From Alphaproteobacteria bacterium (lineage in GTDB: Bacteria; Pseudomonadota; Alphaproteobacteria; SHVW01): a stretch of DNA of 50,387 nucleotides. The position numbers and the translations under genes are program-made. Every line of letters begins with the position of its first letter. Within the stretch, counting starts at the first letter, position 1. The notes under the pieces were generated by a model, which saw only the letters and a program-made list of their open reading frames with translations, had not been told where the DNA came from and did no database searches. Shown one piece after another: positions 29,337 to 37,820 of the stretch. The stretch spans positions 1-50,387 of the forward strand of contig SHVW01000006.1 of NCBI GenBank assembly GCA_009694085.1, in the 5' to 3' direction.

Positions 29337-29534
29337 ATGCGGCCAAACCGAACATCGTTGATGGCGTTCGCAGCCCTTGGGCTGGCGTGTCTGGCGCTCG
29401 GCGCCTGCCGGGAGGAAGAGCAGGACCGCATCTTGCGCTTCAAGCCCGGCGTTTACTTGGGCGCCCCGCAAGACCCAGTTCCGGCCGACAAGAAACAGGC
29501 GCTGGTCGACCGCGCCAAGACGCAGCAGTTTTGA
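29337..29534 (+). CDS. Small putative lipoprotein between FDH beta and gamma
   Basis: MRPNRTSLMAFAALGLACLALGACREEEQDRILRFKPGVYLGAPQ…; lipobox LGAC; GGAGGAG upstream. Confidence 0.65.
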   Translation: MRPNRTSLMAFAALGLACLALGACREEEQDRILRFKPGVYLGAPQDPVPADKKQALVDRAKTQQF

Positions 29535-29559
29535 CGCGGGCGGCAGGAGGGAGGCCATT

Positions 29560-30573
29560 ATGACGGCACGTACATGGTTCGGCGCGGTCGCGCTGTCGCT
29601 GCTACTGGCTCTCGGCTTTGCCGGCGAGGGCGTCGTCGTGGCTCCGGCGTTCGCCCAGCAGATCGGCACGGCCACCACCCAACCTGGCACGGATGTCGAG
29701 GGCAACGCGGCCATGTGGCGCGCCATCCGCCAGGGTGGCCAAGGCCAGGTCAGCATTCCCGACACCCAGGCCGGGCGTTTGATCCAATCCCAGGGCGAAA
29801 GCTGGCGCTCCATCCGCAACGGACCCTTGTCGACCTATGGCGCTTGGGCCCTGCTCGGCATGGTCGTGCTGCTCGCCCTGTTCTTCGTGATCCGCGGCCG
29901 CATCCGCATCGAACACGGTTGGTCCGGCCGGACGATCGAGCGCTTCAACGGCATCGAGCGCTTCGCTCATTGGCTGACCGCAACCACATTCATCGTGTTG
30001 GCGCTAACGGGTCTCAACTTGCTCTATGGCCGCTACATTCTGCTGCCCCTAATCGGTCCCGGCCCATTCGCCACCATCTCCATGTGGGGCAAGATCGCGC
30101 ATAACTACGTTGCCTTCGCCTTCGCGCTCGGCGTGTTGATGATGATTGTGCTGTGGATCGGCCACAACATTCCCAACAAATACGATCTGGAATGGATCAT
30201 GCGCGGCGGTGGGATGTTCACGCGCGGCAGCCATCCCCCCTCGCGCAAGTTCAACGCGGGCCAAAAGGTTCTTTACTGGTCGGTCGTATTGGGCGGCATC
30301 GCGCTGACCTGGACGGGGATCGCCCTGATGTTCCCGTTCGAATTCGGCGGCATGCGGGACATGCAGTTCATGCAGCTCGTTCACGCCGCGGTCGCCGTTG
30401 CCCTCATCGCGATCATCGTGGCCCATGTCTATATCGGCACGCTTGGGATGGAAGGCGCCTTCGACGCAATGGGAACCGGTATGGTGGACGAGAACTGGGC
30501 GCGCGAGCACCACAATATCTGGGTTGCCGAGGTGCGCGGCGAGCGCCTGCCGGGGCACGGCCATGACGATTAG
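29560..30573 (+). CDS. fdhC: Formate dehydrogenase gamma subunit (cytochrome b556)
   Basis: IERFAHWLTATTFIVLALTGLNLLYGR, multi-TM, conserved His; ATG at 29560 with SD. Confidence 0.9.
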   Translation: MTARTWFGAVALSLLLALGFAGEGVVVAPAFAQQIGTATTQPGTDVEGNAAMWRAIRQGGQGQVSIPDTQAGRLIQSQGESWRSIRNGPLSTYGAWALLGMVVLLALFFVIRGRIRIEHGWSGRTIERFNGIERFAHWLTATTFIVLALTGLNLLYGRYILLPLIGPGPFATISMWGKIAHNYVAFAFALGVLMMIVLWIGHNIPNKYDLEWIMRGGGMFTRGSHPPSRKFNAGQKVLYWSVVLGGIALTWTGIALMFPFEFGGMRDMQFMQLVHAAVAVALIAIIVAHVYIGTLGMEGAFDAMGTGMVDENWAREHHNIWVAEVRGERLPGHGHDD

Positions 30574-30919
30574 GGCCGTCACTCTTCTCGGCCTGGCGGC
30601 CTTGCTGCCGGCCGCCGCCGAGGCGGCCATGAGCGAGGCCGACATCAAGGCCGCGATTGAGAAGCAGTATCCCGTTCAAGTCCTGCGCCAGAGCCAGACC
30701 GACTATGACGGCCGGGCCGCCATTGCGGTCACCGTCATGAACAAGGGCGCCAATTCCGCCACCGCCTTCCAGGTCAACACGCTGCTGGTCGATCCGGACA
30801 CGGGCAAGCTGCTGCCGCAGTTCCGCCACAAGGCGGCGGGTTATGAACTGGCGCCGCGCCTCGGCGGCGCGCCCCCCAGCGAGGGGCAGGAAACGCTGAC
30901 GGTCATCGGGCGGCAGTAG
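30563..30919 (+). CDS. Small exported hypothetical protein, translationally coupled to FDH gamma
   Basis: MTIRAVTLLGLAALLPAAAEA signal peptide; overlaps fdhC stop. Confidence 0.6.
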   Translation: MTIRAVTLLGLAALLPAAAEAAMSEADIKAAIEKQYPVQVLRQSQTDYDGRAAIAVTVMNKGANSATAFQVNTLLVDPDTGKLLPQFRHKAAGYELAPRLGGAPPSEGQETLTVIGRQ

Positions 30920-31058
30920 AGAGCATCCGGCGTTCGCCGTCGCGGACAAGTATATTTTCCGACGTGTAAGGCCAACACTTCGCTGCTGGATTGGCGGGGC
31001 GGAGGTGTGCGACTATTTCCCCAGCGGGAACCCGATCTCGGCCGTTTTGGGATTCGCC

Positions 31059-31850
31059 ATGAAGCTACAGGTAAGTCAGATACGCGAGCGGGCCTTGGAC
31101 TATCTAGACAAGGCGCCTCAAGGCATCCGCTACATGGCGCTTGTTAAGATGGTTCACGATTCCGCGCCTGAGACGCCGATCAACACCGTGCATGGTGCAT
31201 TTCAAACGCTGATATCGAAGACAAAGGAGGTCGTCAGGCCGAGCAAGGGGCTGTGGGTTCTCAAGAAGCATGCAGATGCCGACGTCATTCCTCAACCAGA
31301 GATACTGTTGGCAGATACAGAGACTCGAAGGGGAAGCGGCGGGAAAAAAGCAAAGTTTTTAGAAGAGGATTTCTACGCGCCGTTCTCGGAGTGGCTGAAG
31401 ACAGAAGTTGAAGAAGTCGTTGAGACATTGGTAATGGGAGGATCAAGGCTCAAGAGCAAATGGGGAACGCCAGACGTAGTTGGGATCAATAAGCCTCGGC
31501 AGAGCGATTTCTATAAGTTCCAGATTGAAATCGTTTCCGCTGAAATCAAGATCGATCCCACTCAATCGATTGTCGCGTTCGGGCAGGCTTGCGCGTAAAG
31601 GCTATTTTCGCACAAAACCTATGTCGTGATGCCTAACTCAATCGTGCCGGATGATCGGAGTCGCCTCGACGCTCTGTGTTCCATCTATGGGGTAGGATTG
31701 GTTCTTTTCGAGATTAGCACGGAGGAGCCGCAGTTTGAGATGGCGGTGAAGGCGCAACGCTTCCAGCCAGATACGTTCTACGCCAACGAGTTTGCGCGCC
31801 GGCTATATGATTATTCCAGGGGTGATTTTGATCGGCTTTTCGCTCGGTGA
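31059..31850 (+). pseudogene. N-terminal winged-HTH (HARE-like) + PD-(D/E)XK-like nuclease, interrupted by in-frame TAA
   Basis: IRERALDYLDKAPQGIRYMALVKMVHD…GLWVLKK; GTPDVVG…FQIEIVSAEIK; frame of 31005..31598 resumes unchanged after TAA 31596-31598 as RLFSHKTYVVMPNSIVPDDRSRLDALCSIYGVGLVLFEI…. Confidence 0.6.
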
Positions 31851-31859
31851 GGAGGACCC

Positions 31860-32180
31860 ATGGTGATCGCCACTGTTCCAGAAGCCTTGCTCGGTCCGGT
31901 CGTTGCCTATTTCGATCCGGTGAAGGTGATTCTTTTCGGCTCAGCCGCCCGCGGCGAGGCTAGGCCGGACAGCGACTTTGATTTGCTTGTCGTTCTCGAT
32001 GACGACTCGCCTGCGGACAAGATGAATTGGCGCGCGCTGGACGAAGCTCGCCGAAGTTACAAAGGGGCGGCCGATTTGCTCGCTTGTCGGCATTCCATCT
32101 ACGAAAGAAAGTCGCAGGTCCCAGGCACTTTTGCCCATGCGGTCGCCTTGGAAGGCGTTGTTGTCTATGAGCGATCGTGA
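31860..32180 (+). CDS. Minimal nucleotidyltransferase (MNT), putative antitoxin of an MNT-HEPN pair
   Basis: ILFGSAARGEARPDSDFDLLVVLD = GS-x10-DxD motif. Confidence 0.85.
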   Translation: MVIATVPEALLGPVVAYFDPVKVILFGSAARGEARPDSDFDLLVVLDDDSPADKMNWRALDEARRSYKGAADLLACRHSIYERKSQVPGTFAHAVALEGVVVYERS

Positions 32181-32586
32181 GCGTGAGCAATGGAACGAAG
32201 CGCGCGCCTGGATCGGGAAAGCCGATGAGGATTTGCGGGCCGCCGCGATTGTTCTGGGCGTGACATCACCATTGTCCGGTATTGCGGCTTTTCATTGCCA
32301 GCAGGCGGTCGAGAAATTGATGAAGGGACTGCTTGCGGCGGTTGGAATTGATCCGCCGCGCAGCCATGATCTTGGCTTGCTTGCCGATCTGGTTGGACCG
32401 CGCTACCGTCTATTGCCGGCGACCTCGAACGGCTCATCGGGTTGCGAACGTGGTATGCCGTGCGCGCTATCCGGATCTGGGGGCTGAGCTTGGGCCGACC
32501 CTGGAGTAGGTTCGCGGCGCGCTGGTGCTCGCGGAGAATCTGCGGAGGAGCGTTGAAGCGCTTGCCCGCCCTGGATCGTGAGTCCT
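32167..32586 (+). pseudogene. HEPN-domain protein with disrupted C-terminal half
   Basis: EARAWIGKADEDLRAAAIVL…AFHCQQAVEKLMKGLLAAVGIDPPRSHDLGLLADLV; downstream HEPN-like DLERLIGLRTWYAVR, RYPDLGAELGPTLE and VRGALVLAENLRRSVEAL are in different frames or behind a TAG. Confidence 0.65.
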
Positions 32587-32664
32587 GAAAAGCGGACCCC
32601 CCGCCGCTTGGCGCCGTGACGCGATTGGATTATGTTGAGCGAGGAATTCTTCGGAGGAACTTGT

Positions 32665-33282
32665 ATGCCGGGTATCAGGCAGGACTTGTGGCGCATCCTC
32701 GTCCCAACCGTTCTTCTCGCGCTATCGGGGTGTGGCGATTTGGTGTCCACCATGCGCTATTCCTTCGGTTATACCGGACAAATCATCGTCGGTTTCCTGG
32801 GCTATGCCGGGGGGGCCGGGCCGATCCATGTTCGCCTGCTCAACAACCCGTTCGGCGATCCCGGGATTGCCGGCATGGTCGCGGCGGAGTCGGATGCTGC
32901 CGTGCCGATTCGAGTCAAATTTACCGCCGATGCCGCGGCGGCGGGCCGGCCAGACTGGCGGCTGGTCGTCATGTTCAATCCGCCGGCCGGCGCCAATGTC
33001 CGCGACGCCTGCGAGAGCCCGGACGCTATCGTTGCGGTCGCTCCCGGTTCGGGCACTGAGTTGATGGCGAGTTTCTGCAACGATCGGAAGCTGATCGCAG
33101 GCGTGCGCGCCGTGACGGGAACAATTGCCAACGCGGCCGACCCGCGCCTGAAGCGCTTGGTGCGCGGCGCCATCGGCGACCTATTCAGCCCAAGCAACTT
33201 CGATAACAATAGCGATAACGAAATCTTTACGGGTCAGCTTCGTGGTCCTAAGGTATTGTCGCGTCAACCCGGCAGCGGTTGA
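32665..33282 (+). CDS. Hypothetical lipoprotein
   Basis: Lipobox LLALSGCGD; GGAGGA upstream of ATG. Confidence 0.6.
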   Translation: MPGIRQDLWRILVPTVLLALSGCGDLVSTMRYSFGYTGQIIVGFLGYAGGAGPIHVRLLNNPFGDPGIAGMVAAESDAAVPIRVKFTADAAAAGRPDWRLVVMFNPPAGANVRDACESPDAIVAVAPGSGTELMASFCNDRKLIAGVRAVTGTIANAADPRLKRLVRGAIGDLFSPSNFDNNSDNEIFTGQLRGPKVLSRQPGSG

Positions 33283-33322
33283 TTGGGATTTTGGGAACCG
33301 CGGTCTTCGAGGGGGGACAGTC

Positions 33323-34306
33323 ATGACATCGATCATCTTGCGCGCGATGGCCGCCTGCGGACTCGCGTTCGCGTTGTCCGGCGCGGCCGTCGCCCAATCG
33401 GGCAAGATCACGCTTTATACCTCGCAGCCCGATAAGATCGCGGCCGAAACCGTGGCCGCCTTCCGTGCCAAGCATCCCGGCGTCGAGGTCGATATCTTCC
33501 GCTCTGGCACGACCGAGGTGATGAACAAGCTGCAAGCCGAGTTCGCTGCGGGCGATCCCCGGCCCGACCTGTTGTTCGTCGCCGACGCCGTGACCATGGA
33601 AGCGCTCAAGGCCCAGGACCGGTTGCTCGCATTCCCCGAGGCCGATCTGGCGGCATATCCCGCCGCTGCCTATGACCGGGACCGCACCTATTTCGGCACC
33701 AAGCTGATCACCACCGGGATCATGTACAACACTGGGGCCAAGAAACCGACCTCGTGGAAGGATCTGGCCGACCCCGCCGCCAAGGGCCAGGTCATCATGC
33801 CGAGCCCGCTCTATTCCGGTGCCGCCGCCATCCATATGGGCGCGCTGACAGCCGCGCCTGGCTTGGGCTGGGATTACTACAAGGCGCTGTCTCAGAACGG
33901 CGCGGTCGCGGTCCAAGGCAACGGTGCCGTCGCCAACGCCGTGCGTCGCGGCGAGAAGATGTATGGCGTGATCGTCGAGTTCATGGCGATCGACGCGAAG
34001 GCCAAGGGCAGCCCGGTCGATTTCGTGTTCCCGGCCGAGGGCGTGACTGCCGTGACCGAGCCGGTCGCCATCCTCAGGAGCGCCAAGAACCCGGCCGCGG
34101 CCAAGGCCTTCGTCGCGTTTCTGTTGTCCAAGGATGGGCAGCAGCTCGCGGCTCGCCAAGGATTTCTGCCTGGTCACAAAGAGGTCGACCCGCCCGCCGG
34201 ATTCCCCAAGACCTCCGACGTCAAGATCATGCCGATCGACATCAAGGCTGTGATCGAAACGGACGCGGCCAACAAGCGGCGGTTCACCGAGCTATTCGGC
34301 GGGTGA
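33323..34306 (+). CDS. Fe(III)-type ABC transporter substrate-binding protein
   Basis: GKITLYTSQPDKIAAETVAAFRAKHPGVEVDIFRSGTTEVMNKLQAE…. Confidence 0.85.
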   Translation: MTSIILRAMAACGLAFALSGAAVAQSGKITLYTSQPDKIAAETVAAFRAKHPGVEVDIFRSGTTEVMNKLQAEFAAGDPRPDLLFVADAVTMEALKAQDRLLAFPEADLAAYPAAAYDRDRTYFGTKLITTGIMYNTGAKKPTSWKDLADPAAKGQVIMPSPLYSGAAAIHMGALTAAPGLGWDYYKALSQNGAVAVQGNGAVANAVRRGEKMYGVIVEFMAIDAKAKGSPVDFVFPAEGVTAVTEPVAILRSAKNPAAAKAFVAFLLSKDGQQLAARQGFLPGHKEVDPPAGFPKTSDVKIMPIDIKAVIETDAANKRRFTELFGG

Positions 34307-36030
34307 CGGTTCGCGCCGGACGGATCGACCCGGGGCTTGGCCGGCGGCTCAGGCGCGCGGAACCCGCGCTGCTCTACGGCTTGCTCGCCGGCTTCGTCGC
34401 CATCGTCTGCCTGTGGCCGCTCGGCCGCCTCCTGGCGGAAGGGTTGAGCGCAGGCGGCGTTCCCAGCCTCGATGCGCTTGCCCGCGTGCTCGATGCGCCT
34501 TCGACCTGGCGCGCGCTCGGTAATACGCTGACGGTATCGACCGCGGGTACCGTATTGTCGCTCGTGATCGGCGCTACGACGGCGTTGATCGTCGGCCTCA
34601 CCGATGTGCGGGCCAAACCGGCACTCACCCTCTGTCTGATCCTGCCCCTGATGATTGCGCCCCAGGTAACCGCGCTGGCATGGTTGCAGGTGCTGGGGCC
34701 GTCGAGCGCGCTGCTTCAAACGCTAGGGTTGGCGCCGCCGCCGGGTACGCGCAATCCGCTCTACTCCGCCGAGGGCATTATCCTTCTCTTCGGTATTCAG
34801 CACGCGGCCTTGGTGTTTCTTGCCGTGCGGGCCGGGTTGCGCCGCTTGCCGGCCGATCTGTTAGAGGCGGCGCACGCCGCTGGCGCCGGGCGCATTCAGG
34901 CGATGACCACGGTGGTGTTGCCGCTTCTGGCACCCGCTCTGATCGCGGGCACGGCGCTTGCGTTCGTTTCCGCCATCGGCAATTTCGGCATTCCTGCTCT
35001 ACTCGGGATTCCCGGCCGCTATACCGTGCTGACCACGCTGATCTACCAGCGGCTCGCCGGCCTGGGGCCGAGCGCGCTATCAGAAACGGCGGCGCTTTCC
35101 CTCGTGCTCGGCACCATCGCGGTGGTCGGGCTCGCGGTCCAGGGCTGGATGGGGCGGGGCAGCGATGTGCGCGCCAGCGGGGTTAGCGGTCCTAAACCTT
35201 ATGCGCTCGGACCCTGGCGTCTGCCGGCGGAGGTGCTGTGCTGGGCCATCGTGTTTTTCGTGTTGGTCCTGCCCCTGAGCGCGCTGGTCGCCACTTCGGT
35301 CACGGGTGCCATCGGCGTCAAGCTGACGGCCGCCACGGCGACGATGGCCAACTATGCCTTCGTCCTGTTCGACCATGCCGTGACAATCCGCGCCTTCCGC
35401 AACAGCATCCTGTTGGCCGGCGGCGCGGCCGTGCTGCTGGCGCTGGTGGCGGTGCCGCTTGCCTATTTCATCGTCTGGCGCGGCGCGCGAGGCTTACGCT
35501 TGCTAGCCGTCGCGGCGGAATGCACGTATGCGCTGCCCGGCGTGGTGTTGGCCATCGCCTGCATCCTGATCTTCCTCAAGCCGCTGCCCCTGCTGGGTTG
35601 GGGGCTCTATGGCACGGTCTGGATCATTCTGGCGGCCTATCTGTCGCGCTTCCTAACCTTGGCGCTCAAACCGGCAATCGCGGGCATGCAACAGGCCGAG
35701 CGGACCTATGAGGAAGCCGCCATCATCCTGGGTGCCGGATTCCTGACGCGCCTTGTCACCGTCGTGATGCCCCTGGTGGCGCCGGCAGCGGCGGCAGGCG
35801 GTTTGCTCGTGTTCCTAACCGCATTCAACGAATTGACCGTCTCGGCGTTGCTGTGGTCGAGCGGTGCCGAAACCCTAGGCGTCGTCGTGTTCTCGCTGGA
35901 ACAATCGGGGGAATCGACCTACGCCGCCGCGGTCGCGGTGCTGACCGTGCTGGCCACGATCGGTTTGATGTTGCTGGCCCAGGCGTTTCAGCGCCGTTTG
36001 CCGCCAGGTACGCTCCCCTGGCAGGCCTAG
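34303..36030 (+). CDS. Iron-type ABC transporter permease (FbpB-like, duplicated)
   Basis: GTG start overlapping SBP stop; two EAA-type loops (LLEAAHAAGAGRIQAMTTVVLPLL; YEEAAIILGAGFLTRLVTVVMPLV). Confidence 0.85.
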   Translation: MTVRAGRIDPGLGRRLRRAEPALLYGLLAGFVAIVCLWPLGRLLAEGLSAGGVPSLDALARVLDAPSTWRALGNTLTVSTAGTVLSLVIGATTALIVGLTDVRAKPALTLCLILPLMIAPQVTALAWLQVLGPSSALLQTLGLAPPPGTRNPLYSAEGIILLFGIQHAALVFLAVRAGLRRLPADLLEAAHAAGAGRIQAMTTVVLPLLAPALIAGTALAFVSAIGNFGIPALLGIPGRYTVLTTLIYQRLAGLGPSALSETAALSLVLGTIAVVGLAVQGWMGRGSDVRASGVSGPKPYALGPWRLPAEVLCWAIVFFVLVLPLSALVATSVTGAIGVKLTAATATMANYAFVLFDHAVTIRAFRNSILLAGGAAVLLALVAVPLAYFIVWRGARGLRLLAVAAECTYALPGVVLAIACILIFLKPLPLLGWGLYGTVWIILAAYLSRFLTLALKPAIAGMQQAERTYEEAAIILGAGFLTRLVTVVMPLVAPAAAAGGLLVFLTAFNELTVSALLWSSGAETLGVVVFSLEQSGESTYAAAVAVLTVLATIGLMLLAQAFQRRLPPGTLPWQA

Positions 36031-37820
36031 AACTGATCCTCGTCGAGCGCCATCACCGTGCCACCGCCCTCCATGATCGGGGTCAGTAGCGCGTTCGCTT
36101 GGGACAGGATGTGCTCGGCATAGAAGCGGGCCGTGATCAGCTTGGCTTCGAGAAACGCGGCGTCGCCATTGCGGCGCTTGAGCCGCTCCGTCGCCGCGAG
36201 CGCTGAAATCGCCATGACCCAGCCACCGGCCACGATCCCCATCATGCGTAGATAGGGCGTTGCGCCCGCGCTGGCGCGGCGGACGTCGTCGCCCCAAGTC
36301 TGGATCAGCCATGCCGTCGCGCGTTCGAGGGTATCGATACCCGCTATCAGGTGGCGCCGGATCGTGGCGAGATCGTCGCCGGGGCCGGTGGCAAGCCGGT
36401 CGGCCGTGGTGCGGAACTGGGCGATGGCGCCAGCCGCCGCCACGCCCTTGTCGCGCATCAGTTTGCGGCCGAGCAGGTCGTTCGCCTGGATGCCGCTGGT
36501 GCCTTCGTAGATCATGGTAATGCGCGCATCGCGCAGGTGCTGGGCGGCGCCGGTCTCCTCGATGAAGCCCATGCCGCCATGGATTTGCACGCCGGTGGAC
36601 GCGATTTCGAAACCGAGATCGGTCGACCAGGCCTTGACCACGGGGATCAAAAGATCTGCCGTCGCCTGGGCGCGCGCGCGCCCGGCCGCGTCGGGCAGCG
36701 CCTTGGCCCGGTCGAGCGCGCTGGCGGCGTAGTAGGCGAGGGCGCGGCTGGCCTCGGTCTGCGCTTTCATGGTCATCAGCATGCGCCGTACGTCGGGATG
36801 GCGGATGATGGCGGCGGGCGCGACGTCGCGGCTGCCGAGTTCGCGGCTCTGCACGCGGCTGCGCGCGTAGGCGCGGGCCTGCTGATAGGCGCGCTCGCCC
36901 ATGGCCACGCCCTGGATGCCGACGGAGAGCCGGGCGTTGTTCATCATGGTGAACATGTATTCCAGCCCGCGGCCTTCCTCGCCCACCAGCGTGCCGACGG
37001 CACCGCCATTGTCGCCGTAGGACATAACGCAGGTTGGGCTGGCACGAATGCCGAGCTTGTGTTCGAGCGACACCACGCGCAGATCGTTGCGCGAGCCCAT
37101 CCGCCCATCCGCCTCGACCATCAGCTTGGGCACCACGAATAGCGAGATGCCTTTGACCCCGGCAGGCGCGTCGGGCAGGCGCGCCAGAACCAAATGGATG
37201 GTGTTTTCCGTCAGGTCGGTGTCGCCATTGGTGATGAAAATCTTTTGGCCGGTGATGCGATAATGGCCGTCGGCGCGCACGGCGCGGGTGCGCAGCGCGC
37301 CGAGATCGGTGCCGGCCTGGGGTTCGGTCAGGTTCATGGTGCCGTTCCACACGCCGGCAACCATCTTGGACAGATAGAGTTTCTTCTGCTCCGGCGAACC
37401 ATGCCGCGACAGCGCCTCGATGGCGCCCTGGGTTAGCAACGGATACTGGCCGAACGACAAATTGGCCGCCTGCCAGATCTCCTGAACCGCGCACGATACC
37501 GCCCAGGGCAAATTCTGGCCGCCAATGTCCTCGGCGAAGGGCAGGCCGTTCCAGCCCCCGGCGATGAACTGGGCATAGGCTTCCCTAAAGCCCCGGGGCA
37601 TACGCACGATGCCATTCTCCAGCCGCGCCCCTTCGATATCGCCGCTCCGGTTGATCGGCGCGATCACATCGCGGGCGAGCTTACCGGCTTCCTCCAGCAC
37701 GCTGGCGATCAAATCCGGCTCGGCTTGATCCCAGCCGGGCAAACCGGCGAGTTCGGCGAGGCCGGCCACTTCCTCCAGCGCGAACCGCATGTCCTGAACG
37801 GGGGCGGCGTAGCCGGTCAT
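36027..37820 (-). CDS. Acyl-CoA dehydrogenase family protein
   Basis: NLTEPQAGTDLGALRTRA, ITGQKIFITNGDTDLTENTIHLVLAR, QIHGGMGFIEET. Confidence 0.9.
   Translation of the reverse strand: MTGYAAPVQDMRFALEEVAGLAELAGLPGWDQAEPDLIASVLEEAGKLARDVIAPINRSGDIEGARLENGIVRMPRGFREAYAQFIAGGWNGLPFAEDIGGQNLPWAVSCAVQEIWQAANLSFGQYPLLTQGAIEALSRHGSPEQKKLYLSKMVAGVWNGTMNLTEPQAGTDLGALRTRAVRADGHYRITGQKIFITNGDTDLTENTIHLVLARLPDAPAGVKGISLFVVPKLMVEADGRMGSRNDLRVVSLEHKLGIRASPTCVMSYGDNGGAVGTLVGEEGRGLEYMFTMMNNARLSVGIQGVAMGERAYQQARAYARSRVQSRELGSRDVAPAAIIRHPDVRRMLMTMKAQTEASRALAYYAASALDRAKALPDAAGRARAQATADLLIPVVKAWSTDLGFEIASTGVQIHGGMGFIEETGAAQHLRDARITMIYEGTSGIQANDLLGRKLMRDKGVAAAGAIAQFRTTADRLATGPGDDLATIRRHLIAGIDTLERATAWLIQTWGDDVRRASAGATPYLRMMGIVAGGWVMAISALAATERLKRRNGDAAFLEAKLITARFYAEHILSQANALLTPIMEGGGTVMALDEDQF

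Noticed and set aside
35875-37494. 539-aa minus-strand ORF overlapping acyl-CoA dehydrogenase in another frame
   Set aside because: Out-of-frame, Arg/His-rich; the 36027..37820 frame carries the ACAD motifs.
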